Virus record (IMG/VR): IMGVR_UViG_3300025087_000048 | Coordinates: 30,224 to 94,223 of that record | DNA length: 64,000 nt | Source of the DNA: a virus | Strand: one strand, 5' to 3' | In this document: piece after piece, positions 9,345-17,567 of the stretch | How the letters are laid out: each line of letters begins with the position of its first letter | Numbering within the stretch: position 1 is the stretch's first letter | The notes under the pieces: generated by a model | What the model saw: the letters and a program-made list of their open reading frames with translations, nothing else | Told to the model about the DNA's origin: nothing | Databases searched by the model: none | Translations under genes and position numbers: made by a program

Positions 9345-9521
9345 TTAATTCAAACACGTACGCTGTGAATCCAGATCTCCCATCTGAAGTAACGCTCCCT
9401 GTAGCAAATACATTTCCCCGTCCGGCACGAACGGACAACACACCACCTCCACGTTCCCCATCTTTCCGACACTCTTATGGTCAAGCTGACAAATCGGACA
9501 CCAGACACAAACCTTATTCAT
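9345..9521 (-). CDS. Small zinc-ribbon protein
   Basis: 58 residues starting MNKVCVWCPICQLDHKS, with a second Cys pair VVCCPF. The CxxCxxC followed by CC pattern suggests a zinc-bound knuckle. ATG at 9521 overlaps the stop of the upstream glycosyltransferase by ATGA. Function is unknown. Confidence 0.6.
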   Translation of the reverse strand: MNKVCVWCPICQLDHKSVGKMGNVEVVCCPFVPDGEMYLLQGALLQMGDLDSQRTCLN

Positions 9522-10624
9522 GTTGGAAGCCTGCGCTGAATCATCTCCTCCCACTGACGAGCCACCACATCCCACTGATACTGCTGGGCAAACGCACGAA
9601 CCTGTTCACGAGCATTATCAATCGACTCCGGATGCTGAAACGCCTGAAGAACAGTCTCAATATAACTATCCGTCCATTTACGTGTTTCTCCGCGAGGAAC
9701 AACCAAAGCCCCACTCTCTCCATAAATCTCTCCGAGCGCATCCGCATCAGTAATCACTGGAACCACACCAGCGGCACACGCTTCCAATACAGCAACTCCA
9801 AACCCCTCAGTAAAACGAACTGGATCACATGGATACAGCATCACATCAGCCTGCAACAACTCCTCTGCCAGTACGTGAGGAGCAACTGCCCCGTGAACAA
9901 ACACACCATGTCCCTTCAACTCGTTCAATCGTCGTACAATAAACTTAGCCCGTTGCCCGATCTCGGAATTCAACAAGATCGCACTATCGAGCCATTTTTG
10001 AATTTCATAAAATATATGAAGTTCCGCGTCCGGATACGCCAAATGGATCTCGGCCCACATTGCTAACACCCAGTGCAATCCTCGATCCGGAGATGACAAA
10101 TAAACACATCGTCTCTTCTTACGAGGTCTCACCGCTAAAAACCGATCCACATCAACTCCATTCGGGAGAATCTCCACTCGCTCCATACTTGTCGGATGCC
10201 CATCTTCTTTCCACAAGTGATCCCGATGGGCCTGTGAAACTGAAACATAGACATCGACAAAGTTCTCAAACCCGTGCGTTGACAACATCCAATCATTAAT
10301 CTGAATACTCAACACCCGCAACGTCTTCGACCCAAGATCTCGAAGAAAATCTGCGGTCAACCACGAAATCACGACATCAGCCCCATCAGTTCTTCGCAAT
10401 CGAGGCCACGCTCTCCGCACATCCAACACTTCCACCCCGTCAAAGAATCCTGGTTGATCTGTCGGCATATAGCACACCACACGGTAACCACTCTTGGCCT
10501 GAGCCTTAGCCAGATACAACATGGTCTGTTCCGACCCGGTCACCCCTCGACCACCAGATACAAGATCTGAGTAGCTCAATGGGCCGTGGGCCGTTTCGAG
10601 CAAACAATGCACCAATGTTTTCAT
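9518..10624 (-). CDS. Glycosyltransferase family 4 (GT-B fold)
   Basis: A 368-residue GT-B transferase. The N-terminal domain has GGRGVTGSEQTMLYLAKAQA, a GT4 glycine loop, and VSVSQAHRDHL. The C-terminal domain has ILPNGVDVDRF, VYLSSPDRGLHWVLAMW, ADVMLYPCDPVRFTEGFGVA and LEACAAGVVPVITD, the E-x7-E nucleotide-sugar signature. ATG at 10624 overlaps the upstream stop by ATGA. It resembles the C-terminal third of the protein encoded immediately upstream, suggesting local duplication. Retaining sugar transfer in the cytoplasm is expected from the family. Confidence 0.83.
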   Translation of the reverse strand: MKTLVHCLLETAHGPLSYSDLVSGGRGVTGSEQTMLYLAKAQAKSGYRVVCYMPTDQPGFFDGVEVLDVRRAWPRLRRTDGADVVISWLTADFLRDLGSKTLRVLSIQINDWMLSTHGFENFVDVYVSVSQAHRDHLWKEDGHPTSMERVEILPNGVDVDRFLAVRPRKKRRCVYLSSPDRGLHWVLAMWAEIHLAYPDAELHIFYEIQKWLDSAILLNSEIGQRAKFIVRRLNELKGHGVFVHGAVAPHVLAEELLQADVMLYPCDPVRFTEGFGVAVLEACAAGVVPVITDADALGEIYGESGALVVPRGETRKWTDSYIETVLQAFQHPESIDNAREQVRAFAQQYQWDVVARQWEEMIQRRLPT

Positions 10625-13494
10625 GCTAATCTCCCAATAAATAGCCGTTCCCAGTACGCAGCACAATCATCCCAGGATGTATTCCGACGCGTCCACTCCA
10701 TCATGGTCTGACGCCCAGCCTGCGTCTGAGCCGCTTCACACACCGCTTCAACAAAATGTGCATCATCCACCTTCCACCCGAACACTACGGATTGACCAAG
10801 AGCCCCCATCGGGAACACCACAGGCCATGCCCCGCACGCTTGCGCCAGATAACTCGAGATACAATTTTCTTCTTTCCACGTACTCGGGTAACACCAAACC
10901 CCTGATTTCAAAAGTTCCTTATACAGTTCTGGCTGCCCAATCCGCCCACGCCACGTCACTCCTGGCAACGTCTGGACCAACGACATCACGCGCTCCTTGA
11001 ATGCCGCCCCTTCTGGTGTCGCGGTCACCCCCATTTTATCCGCTGAATCCCACCCGTAATAACAGTGGAGCTCCGCCTGAGGAAGTTGCTTCACAATCGT
11101 CGGCCAATACCGCTCGAGCAATACATTCAATCCACGAAACGGTGTACTCACATACACCATGCGCATAGGATTTCTCTGTTTCTCAACCTCATCCTCATCT
11201 TCACACGGATTAATATCATGCGGATCAATCCCATTTCGCCCTGAATATATTTTAGAAATCCCAGAATATAAACTAGCGTGATAATCTGAAATACACCAAA
11301 TCGCATCGACCCACTGGGATGCCATCTCCACCCGTTGACGATCAATCGAATCATGCAACCACAGCCCCCGCCACCCAGCTTCCAATGGGCGAACCTGATT
11401 CACAAAGATCTCTGGATGCCTCCAGCCGAGGAGAATCTCAGTCGGGACATACTCAGATACGGGTTTGTAGGAGATCTCGCCGTACAAGTCAACGTCGGCC
11501 CCCACAAAGCCACTCCCATACACCGTCACCGCATGCCCCCGGCGGGCAAACGCCCGACTCAACCGGATCACCGCCTCTTCGCTCCCCCCAATCCCTTTCC
11601 CAAGGGATTCAGGACCCCACACTTCTGGTGACAGAGGGCACACAATGGCAATTGTTCGACTTCGCACCGAACTCATGGGAAGTGGAACCATCAAGGCAAG
11701 GTCACCAGCATCAGCCGGAGCTCCGCCCAACACAGCTGGCATTCGCACCGTTCCCATGACTTGACGGAACGTGTCAACTGAATACGCACGTAACCGTGCC
11801 GTCTCGAACCTTGGAGGAGCCAAACCCTTGGACGACGGCCCATTTGGCACCAACGCAAAAACATATCCACCCGGATTCACCACTTGATATGCCCGTTTTA
11901 CAACTTCGTCCGGGTACTTCACCCGTTCCAAACAACTCCACAGCACCACCGCGTCATAGTGACCGACAATCTGATCAACTCGTTCAATCCGCACCGCCTT
12001 CAACCCGTATTCTTTGTAAAGAACACTTGTTTCAAGAGGCCCTCCAATCTGAAGCAGCGACTGAATCTCAGGAGCTTGCGATATATGATCAAAGATATAC
12101 TTCACCGATGGATCATCCCACGTGTCTTCAAATTGACGAAGCTGCGCCTTAGGGATCTCCCCACGAGACGCAGCACCACACACGGCTCCAGCAATACGTA
12201 TCCATTTTTTGATTTCCGCACAATCACGAAGAACTGGACTGGATCGAGCAATAATTAATCCTGCCGTTTCCGCATCATCATGCCGAAGGAAAAACTCCGC
12301 AGCATCTGAAATGGCCTGCTGCCCGCGACGAAGATTCAATGCAACGGACAACGTATCCACATTATGCCGATGCGCCGTATCTTCAGGAACACGGCACAAC
12401 GCCGTCTCTGACTCGTCCAATGCCTCCTGGAGCTGCCCAACTTCCATCAATGCCCGAACATAGTCCCCCACCCAGCCCACGGACTCATGGAGCGGGTTAA
12501 TCGCAAACGGCGTCTCTGGAATCTCAGCCCGTTTGGCCATGGCTCCGTAATAGATACATGAATTCCAATCAGACTTCTTCGCATGCGTTTCAAGCAATCC
12601 TGCATACGCATCCCGCCATGTCGGACGAAGCGCCACAGCCTGTAAATCGTATCCAACAGATCGATCCAAATCCCCCTTGAACCGATACAGATCCCCCAAA
12701 AAATGTAACGCAAGATATTTTTCATCTGACACTGTAGCTTTTGGCAGGTACTTCTCAAACGCAGACACCGCCGCATCAAACTCCTGATGATGCGCATGCT
12801 CTAATCCAAGATAAAATAAGATCCTCTCATCATATTTTTCATACGGAACCTTCAACAAAATATCCAAATTTCGACGACTTGGCACCGCTCGCTTTCGCAC
12901 ATGACGACGATGCACCACTTTCATATGCGTATATTTTCCCAGCCGATGGCCTGCCGATGGAATTGCTTCATGCACGGGATACATCCACCGCCAATTCGGA
13001 TCATTACGAACCAACCGCTCACGATGTTGCGTCGTAACACACCGAAGCCCCAACTGCTGAATCAACTCCTGCGGGATCAATTGCCCTGCACGAATTAACG
13101 GATCAATCTGCTCAGTCAACAGCTTCTCGCCAACCCCATCAAACGCATACAAATATTCCAGCACCGCGCCATCTAAATTCTGTTCAATACACTTCTGCAA
13201 CATATCCTCAAGATATTCACGACCGACCAGCACGTCATCGTCGTCGAGCCAAAAACAATATTCAGTTGTCAATTTAGAAAATGATTCATTTCGGGCTGCT
13301 GAGAAATCATCAATCCACGGGAAGGAAGACACTTCAGCACCAAACGCTTTTGCCACTTCAATCGTATTATCAGTTGAACCAGTATCTACCACCACAACCT
13401 GATCAAATAATCTATGCACTGAACGAAGACACTGCTCCAACGTCTCAGCACAATTTTTCACAATCATAGCAAGACCTACAGAGCCTTTTCGCAT
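10621..13494 (-). CDS. Giant multidomain glycosyltransferase: GT2 + TPR + methyltransferase-like + GT4
   Basis: A 958-residue fusion. Residues 1 to about 220 are a GT2 domain (LAMIVKNCAETLEQCLRSV, VVVDTGSTDNT, FWLDDDDVLV with an intact DDD). About 230-480 are helical repeats of the TPR type (YLGLEHAHHQEFDAAVSAFE, LALHFLGDLYRFKGDLDRS). About 490-610 resemble a degenerate methyltransferase fold (ILQIGGP, HYDAVVLWSCLERV, VNPGGYVFALVP). About 630-958 are a GT4 domain (IGGSEEAVIRLSRAFARRG, MVYVSTPFRGLNVLLERYWP). It could attach two sugars in sequence. ATG at 13494 has GGGGGT upstream; the TTG or ATG further up lies inside the preceding gene. Confidence 0.82.
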   Translation of the reverse strand: MRKGSVGLAMIVKNCAETLEQCLRSVHRLFDQVVVVDTGSTDNTIEVAKAFGAEVSSFPWIDDFSAARNESFSKLTTEYCFWLDDDDVLVGREYLEDMLQKCIEQNLDGAVLEYLYAFDGVGEKLLTEQIDPLIRAGQLIPQELIQQLGLRCVTTQHRERLVRNDPNWRWMYPVHEAIPSAGHRLGKYTHMKVVHRRHVRKRAVPSRRNLDILLKVPYEKYDERILFYLGLEHAHHQEFDAAVSAFEKYLPKATVSDEKYLALHFLGDLYRFKGDLDRSVGYDLQAVALRPTWRDAYAGLLETHAKKSDWNSCIYYGAMAKRAEIPETPFAINPLHESVGWVGDYVRALMEVGQLQEALDESETALCRVPEDTAHRHNVDTLSVALNLRRGQQAISDAAEFFLRHDDAETAGLIIARSSPVLRDCAEIKKWIRIAGAVCGAASRGEIPKAQLRQFEDTWDDPSVKYIFDHISQAPEIQSLLQIGGPLETSVLYKEYGLKAVRIERVDQIVGHYDAVVLWSCLERVKYPDEVVKRAYQVVNPGGYVFALVPNGPSSKGLAPPRFETARLRAYSVDTFRQVMGTVRMPAVLGGAPADAGDLALMVPLPMSSVRSRTIAIVCPLSPEVWGPESLGKGIGGSEEAVIRLSRAFARRGHAVTVYGSGFVGADVDLYGEISYKPVSEYVPTEILLGWRHPEIFVNQVRPLEAGWRGLWLHDSIDRQRVEMASQWVDAIWCISDYHASLYSGISKIYSGRNGIDPHDINPCEDEDEVEKQRNPMRMVYVSTPFRGLNVLLERYWPTIVKQLPQAELHCYYGWDSADKMGVTATPEGAAFKERVMSLVQTLPGVTWRGRIGQPELYKELLKSGVWCYPSTWKEENCISSYLAQACGAWPVVFPMGALGQSVVFGWKVDDAHFVEAVCEAAQTQAGRQTMMEWTRRNTSWDDCAAYWERLFIGRLA

Positions 13495-13510
13495 ATTGAC
13501 TCTACCCCCG

Positions 13511-13804
13511 CTATGCCGTTGTACGCTCCCACCGCACTGCAACTTCCTGAAGAACAGTTTGTTTGACAAGGCAATGTCCAAGCAGATCCAACCAGAGACA
13601 CTCAGAATCCCATAAACGGCGAGTCAGAAAATCATAGGCATCATCTCGAATCAGTTGCAGTTCTTGTTGCGTTTGTATGTCCGTAACCTCGTGAACCTCT
13701 AAGTCACTCAACGCCTGCCGAACCACACGAACAGCAATCAATACGGGAAAATCAAATCCTTGAAGATCATCTCCACCCCAGACCGCTCTCATCGAAGTGC
13801 TCAT
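13511..13804 (-). CDS. Phage protein of unknown function
   Basis: 97 residues starting at the ATG at 13804; an in-frame TTG at 13822 is the alternative. The C-terminal half is predicted helical (LIRDDAYDFLTRRLWDSECL, LLGHCLVKQTVLQEVAVRW). It is the first gene after the structural block and may open the sugar operon. I do not recognise a family. Confidence 0.55.
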   Translation of the reverse strand: MSTSMRAVWGGDDLQGFDFPVLIAVRVVRQALSDLEVHEVTDIQTQQELQLIRDDAYDFLTRRLWDSECLWLDLLGHCLVKQTVLQEVAVRWERTTA

Positions 13805-13872
13805 GAACCCACGATAACCCAACCGGTTGGACTATGCAAGCACTTTTTTCAGATCACGGACGTAAAAACTCA

Positions 13873-13901
13873 ATTATAAGATAAGTCCCTTATTAGAACC
13901 A
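13873..13901 (-). promoter_or_regulatory. Weak candidate promoter for the sugar operon
   Basis: On the minus strand a perfect TATAAT (13873-13878) lies 17 bases from TGGTTC (13896-13901), a poor -35. It sits at the end of the LamG-like gene and would fire toward the 13511-13804 gene. Support is only the -10 box and position. Confidence 0.25.
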
Positions 13902-14686
13902 CCACCACCAAAGAAATAATACGGATTATTATACAATTTCAAAGCAAGAGTATTCCCCGACGGAATGAACTCATTAAACTGGTACCAGTATTCAAAATCA
14001 GCAGTCGGAGCATCAATAGTAACACCCAAGGTAATCGGCAAAGCACCGGGACTCGAACTATTAATCTCCGTAGCTTTACTTGACACCAGTACGCCATTAT
14101 CCCAAATTGCCATTCCAGTTGCCGAATCAGCACCAGTCCCGTCGCTCCATGACACCATGATCGCATGCCACTCATTAATTAACGTTGACCCAGCAGTCCC
14201 ATCGAGGAAATCAGCACCCGGAGATGCTTCCGTGGCGGATATCCGTTGACCCAGATTCAGCGAGATGACATCATTACTAGGAAAAGCTACCTCTGGAGCC
14301 TGAATCGAAAACATTGATAGGGGGTTACCAGCAGACTCATTATTCGTCATAATCAATGTGGGGGTTTGCACCAACACCCGTTGCGCCCACGCGATTGTAC
14401 GTCGGTGCCGATCCATCGCGAGAAACGACGTTTCGGACACCTGGACAGACCTCGCCCCTGTCGTCCCTCCCCCGTTCATGTTCACTCCGTACGATTGCCA
14501 TGTTGTCTGCCCAGTTGCACCAGCGTTGAAAGTCGTTGCGTCCCCTGGAAGTCGCGTCACATATTCTAAAGTCGTCGTAGGATCTTCACCTTGAATTAAC
14601 GGGCAACATCCAACTAACGACGCTGGTGCTACACGCCAATTAATAAGCGCCTGCGGATTTGGTTTTGGAGATAGCGTATATGCCAT
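13874..14686 (-). CDS. LamG/concanavalin A-like virion protein
   Basis: 270 residues, starting at an ATG preceded by GGGGATTAAC. The middle alternates short beta strands with segments such as WHAIMVSWSDGTG, GMAIWDNGVLVSSK and LGVTIDAPTADFEYWYQFNE, the usual pattern of phage LamG (laminin-G/concanavalin A-like) domains that bind carbohydrate or decorate virions. The C terminus (NPYYFFGGGGSNKG) is typical of the same family. It lies at the distal end of the structural block, so a virion-surface carbohydrate-binding role is likely. Family assignment is by pattern, not alignment. Confidence 0.65.
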   Translation of the reverse strand: MAYTLSPKPNPQALINWRVAPASLVGCCPLIQGEDPTTTLEYVTRLPGDATTFNAGATGQTTWQSYGVNMNGGGTTGARSVQVSETSFLAMDRHRRTIAWAQRVLVQTPTLIMTNNESAGNPLSMFSIQAPEVAFPSNDVISLNLGQRISATEASPGADFLDGTAGSTLINEWHAIMVSWSDGTGADSATGMAIWDNGVLVSSKATEINSSSPGALPITLGVTIDAPTADFEYWYQFNEFIPSGNTLALKLYNNPYYFFGGGGSNKGLIL

Positions 14687-14700
14687 GTTAATCCCCTAAC

Positions 14701-14744
14701 AAAGAAAAGGCCCGACTGAGAACCACATATTCCCAGCCGAGCCT
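14701..14744 (-). terminator. Rho-independent terminator downstream of the duplicated virion genes
   Basis: In minus orientation an 11-bp stem (two G-U pairs) AGGCTCGGCTG / CAGTCGGGCCT encloses a 15-base loop and is followed by TTTTCTTT. It ends the transcript of the 14765-15037 gene. Confidence 0.7.
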
Positions 14745-14764
14745 ATCGTAACACACATCGCCGA

Positions 14765-15037
14765 TCAATACCCGTACGCGATTGCCTTCCCCTCCAACGC
14801 GGCACCCTCCAGAACAAAGGTCACCACCCCTCGACGACTCACTGGAGATGAAATCGTCACCCCCCACTGAGTCCCACCAGCCGCCGTACTCGGCGTAAAC
14901 ATAAAATGTTCGATGATCGCAAGCCCTGGAGTCCAAGTCTCGCCATCGCCAACTGATGTCAGATCTGCCTTCACACCACGCATGTTTCCCTCGATAAAAT
15001 CCAATCGAGTTCCAGCTGTCTCAGCAACTTCTGCCAT
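14765..15037 (-). CDS. Small virion protein, tandem copy 2
   Basis: 90 residues, almost collinear with the next gene upstream: shared segments include AETAGTR-DF, VKADLTSV, TWTPGL-IIE, QWG-T-S-P and the C terminus AYGY. Alternating polar and beta-prone stretches fit a small beta-sandwich, possibly a capsid decoration or spike subunit. Its position after the capsid genes and high predicted expression suggest a structural role. A terminator follows it directly. Confidence 0.75.
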   Translation of the reverse strand: MAEVAETAGTRLDFIEGNMRGVKADLTSVGDGETWTPGLAIIEHFMFTPSTAAGGTQWGVTISSPVSRRGVVTFVLEGAALEGKAIAYGY

Positions 15038-15050
15038 TGCATCCTCCTAC

Positions 15051-15323
15051 TTAATACCCGTACGCCATGGCAATTCCCGCCAACGTCCCAGACTCAATGG
15101 CAAACGTGACGACAGCTTGCCTCGTTGCCGGAGCTGACACTGTCGCACCCCACTGTGTCGTTGCCCCAGCCGTCGTTGGAGTAAACACAAAACTCTCGAT
15201 AATAGACAACCCAGGCGTCCACGTATCCGCATCATCAACGGACGTCAGATCCGCCTTCACGGCCCGCAGATTTCCCACAACAAAGTCACGCCGAGTCCCC
15301 GCTGTTTCTGCCGCTGCCGCCAT
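15051..15323 (-). CDS. Small virion protein, tandem copy 1
   Basis: 90 residues, a paralogue of the gene at 14765-15037 and exactly the same length, separated by 13 bases. Identity by eye is about 60 percent, with differences spread evenly, so the duplication is not recent. A 16-bp hairpin lies just upstream, between this gene and the decoration protein. Function is unknown but probably structural. Confidence 0.75.
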   Translation of the reverse strand: MAAAAETAGTRRDFVVGNLRAVKADLTSVDDADTWTPGLSIIESFVFTPTTAGATTQWGATVSAPATRQAVVTFAIESGTLAGIAMAYGY

Positions 15324-15353
15324 ACCAGCATCCCCCTTTCGTCGTCATCGACT

Positions 15354-15413
15354 GTGTGGTGGCCGGAGGATAACTCGACCCCATCCAACGTCCTGGCCCT
15401 CCGGCCACCACAC
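15354..15413 (-). other. Strong 16-bp intercistronic hairpin without T-tract
   Basis: GTGTGGTGGCCGGAGG at 15354-15369 is perfectly complementary to 15398-15413, with a 28-base loop. No T-run follows on either strand, so it is not a classical terminator. In the minus-strand mRNA it lies between the decoration protein and the duplicated genes and could block exonucleases or be an RNase processing site. Confidence 0.75.
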
Positions 15414-15423
15414 GCAACACCGA

Positions 15424-15885
15424 CTACAATTGACTGATGAAAACAGCCGACCCAGCAGACAGCCCGGTCTGAATCGCAATCGCAGCCGCATTGAAGTGCG
15501 ACGTATTGCGAATACTCAGAACACCCGTGTTTGCACTCGGGCCAAGACCCGCGCCAGCCGCATCCGCCGTCACCACCCGACCCGTTGCCGGACCGTAGAT
15601 GGTCACCCAGCCGAAGTTCAACGCGGCCAGAGTCGTCTCAGCGATGCCGAAGAACATATCCGTCGCGCCGCTGGACGCCTGTACCTGCATCCCCATCAAT
15701 GCCGCCGTCGTCACGGACGAATCCATCTTCAGAGCTTCACCAGCCGGAATCAAGGCACTCGCCTTCACATACCGCAACACCTTGCCCGCTTCAAACCGCC
15801 ACACACCAAGCTCTTCCTGTTGCGTGGTATCATTGGCAGTGATTTTTGTTTTGAACGGCCCAGTATTCAAATACGGCCCACTCAC
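15424..15885 (-). CDS. Capsid decoration/head protein candidate
   Basis: 153 residues, Ala-, Gly- and Thr-rich, with no Cys. Segments include KVLRYVKASALIPAGEALKM, TDMFFGIAETTLAALNFGWV and TIYGPATGRVV. The pattern of a short protein encoded beside the major capsid gene, with GEALK and a Gly-Pro turn, fits capsid-stabilising beta-barrel proteins of the DUF2190/gpD type. It is separated from the capsid gene only by a homing endonuclease gene. Structural assignment is by context and composition. Confidence 0.6.
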   Translation of the reverse strand: MSGPYLNTGPFKTKITANDTTQQEELGVWRFEAGKVLRYVKASALIPAGEALKMDSSVTTAALMGMQVQASSGATDMFFGIAETTLAALNFGWVTIYGPATGRVVTADAAGAGLGPSANTGVLSIRNTSHFNAAAIAIQTGLSAGSAVFISQL

Positions 15886-15903
15886 GGCAATCCTTTCGCG
15901 TAC

Positions 15904-16536
15904 TTACAGTACGCCACTAGAGGTGGTTCCCATGGCCGGGTGGGGATTCATTTCTCGCTCTCGGTCGGCCCCTACCACACCCTCTAGCGGAGACCCAACT
16001 GAGCCAAGGACAACCCGAGAGGGCTCAGACAGAGTCGGTTCCACTACGTCGCCATGGCCAATTCCACGACGATTCAACTTTTTTACACCCATCAAAATAG
16101 ATAAAATTTCTTTATCTGTAACCATCGGTACTGTAGTTTTATACCCAGCCCCCAAAGAAATTGCACGACGTCGTGCAATCAACCGAATAAGCAAATCTGC
16201 GTGAGCGCGTTTCGTTACAAGATATGGCTGGACCGAGCTAATAAATCGCTCAATTTGCTCCTTGCCCTTAACTTCTAGCCACCACGCTGGCTTACATCTT
16301 GGATTTGGCTGCTGATAATATTGCACAAAATACTTTACCCCGATCGTATCCAAAATTGAACTAGTCTCTAAGATCATCGCCTCGTCGGTATTAGACAAAA
16401 TAAATCTAATCACCAAGCTTGAGTACGCAGATCCCCCTCGACGCGTACGCACACTCTGGCTTAAACGGGCTTGAAAAGAACCTTCCCCGTCAACTATCCC
16501 AGCAAGCCAGCCGAGACGACAATCCAGAGACTTCAT
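15904..16536 (-). CDS. Free-standing LAGLIDADG homing endonuclease
   Basis: 210 residues. The first motif is LGWLAGIVDGEGSF, a textbook LAGLIDADG helix with the catalytic Asp and Glu; a second helical region is VTKRAHADLLIRLIARRRAI. It resembles single-motif group I endonucleases that act as dimers. It lies between the capsid and decoration genes with 18-22 base gaps, so it has entered the structural operon without breaking a gene. The C-terminal 50 residues look unstructured and may be read-through sequence. Confidence 0.88.
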   Translation of the reverse strand: MKSLDCRLGWLAGIVDGEGSFQARLSQSVRTRRGGSAYSSLVIRFILSNTDEAMILETSSILDTIGVKYFVQYYQQPNPRCKPAWWLEVKGKEQIERFISSVQPYLVTKRAHADLLIRLIARRRAISLGAGYKTTVPMVTDKEILSILMGVKKLNRRGIGHGDVVEPTLSEPSRVVLGSVGSPLEGVVGADREREMNPHPAMGTTSSGVL

Positions 16537-16558
16537 GTCACCACCCCTATTATTTATT

Positions 16559-17530
16559 TTACGATAAACCGGTCATGCGACACTGCAACCTTGGAGCTTG
16601 AATGACAAGCTGACCTGCAAAAAGGATCTGACCCAGCAATGCATCCTGGTTCGTAGGCTTCTGGAATCCAGTAAACTGGAAATCTCGATCCTTATGGATG
16701 AGCAGCTTGATAAAGTCCGTATTCAGCTGCCACAAATTCCCTGACGCACAGTGGCTATCCACCACCACCGCAGCGCCATTGAAGTTGATCGCAGAGAACC
16801 CAACACGCGCAAGGTCATCAAACCCAGGCCCAGACGGGGTCCGCTGAGAGGGCTGAGACCGCTCCCAGAACCTATCCCAGAGGGCCTGCGTGGTCACGAT
16901 CAGATCAGGCCGATGGGGCTGAATCGTCGCACTCCCCATCCCGGTATTCACCAACGCCAAAGACAGCGCCCCACCCGTCGTATTCAGATTCCCCTGAACA
17001 GCAGTTGCCTGAACCGATCCATCGTTCCGGCTGATCCCGCCGTAGGTCGCCACGTTCGTCCCGCTGTCAATCCCGGCGATCAGACCCTGAATCGCCTTAT
17101 TGGCGTTCCCAGTACCGTCGAGATACGCATCCGTCCCGAGCAGATCAGCCAGAGTGATCCGGGCCGTCTCCATCTCGGCTTCAACCAGATCAAGAATCTT
17201 GGTCCCTGACCCGGAAGTCTTCAGAATTGTCCGCCCATCCACCGTCAGATTGACATAATACTGTGCCCAGTCGAACTGCAATACCGTCTTGGTCGGGCGA
17301 CGGCTGATATCAAACGTATCCAGACCAGAGTATGACCCTGCATTCAGCTTGTCATACAAGATCGGCTGCCGAATCAGATCTCCCCCATCGAGGATCGCCC
17401 GCTCCTTGGACGCCAGTCGGACCCACATCGCATTGCTATTGAAAAACAGATCAATAAGCCCTGGCAGATATGAGTCAACAGCACTGGCTGCCACATCGGC
17501 AAGCTGTCGGCTATCAGTAGGAAGCGCCAT
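16559..17530 (-). CDS. Major capsid protein
   Basis: 323 residues with the composition and pattern of HK97-fold coat proteins: N-terminal helix (SRQLADVAASAVDSYLPGLI), then YSGLDTFDISRRPTKTVLQF and WAQYYVNLTVDGRTIL. A central ADLLGTDAYLDGTGN and RPDLIVTTQALWDRFWE follow, with a C-terminal GQILFAGQLVIQAPRLQCRM. The order scaffold, capsid, decoration on the minus strand matches phage morphogenesis modules. Starts MALPTDSRQL at 17530 and ends 23 bases before the homing endonuclease gene. It forms the icosahedral shell. Identification rests on pattern and context. Confidence 0.82.
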   Translation of the reverse strand: MALPTDSRQLADVAASAVDSYLPGLIDLFFNSNAMWVRLASKERAILDGGDLIRQPILYDKLNAGSYSGLDTFDISRRPTKTVLQFDWAQYYVNLTVDGRTILKTSGSGTKILDLVEAEMETARITLADLLGTDAYLDGTGNANKAIQGLIAGIDSGTNVATYGGISRNDGSVQATAVQGNLNTTGGALSLALVNTGMGSATIQPHRPDLIVTTQALWDRFWERSQPSQRTPSGPGFDDLARVGFSAINFNGAAVVVDSHCASGNLWQLNTDFIKLLIHKDRDFQFTGFQKPTNQDALLGQILFAGQLVIQAPRLQCRMTGLS

Positions 17531-17567
17531 GTCTCATCATCCTCCTCGCAGGGGCGATCATCCGACG

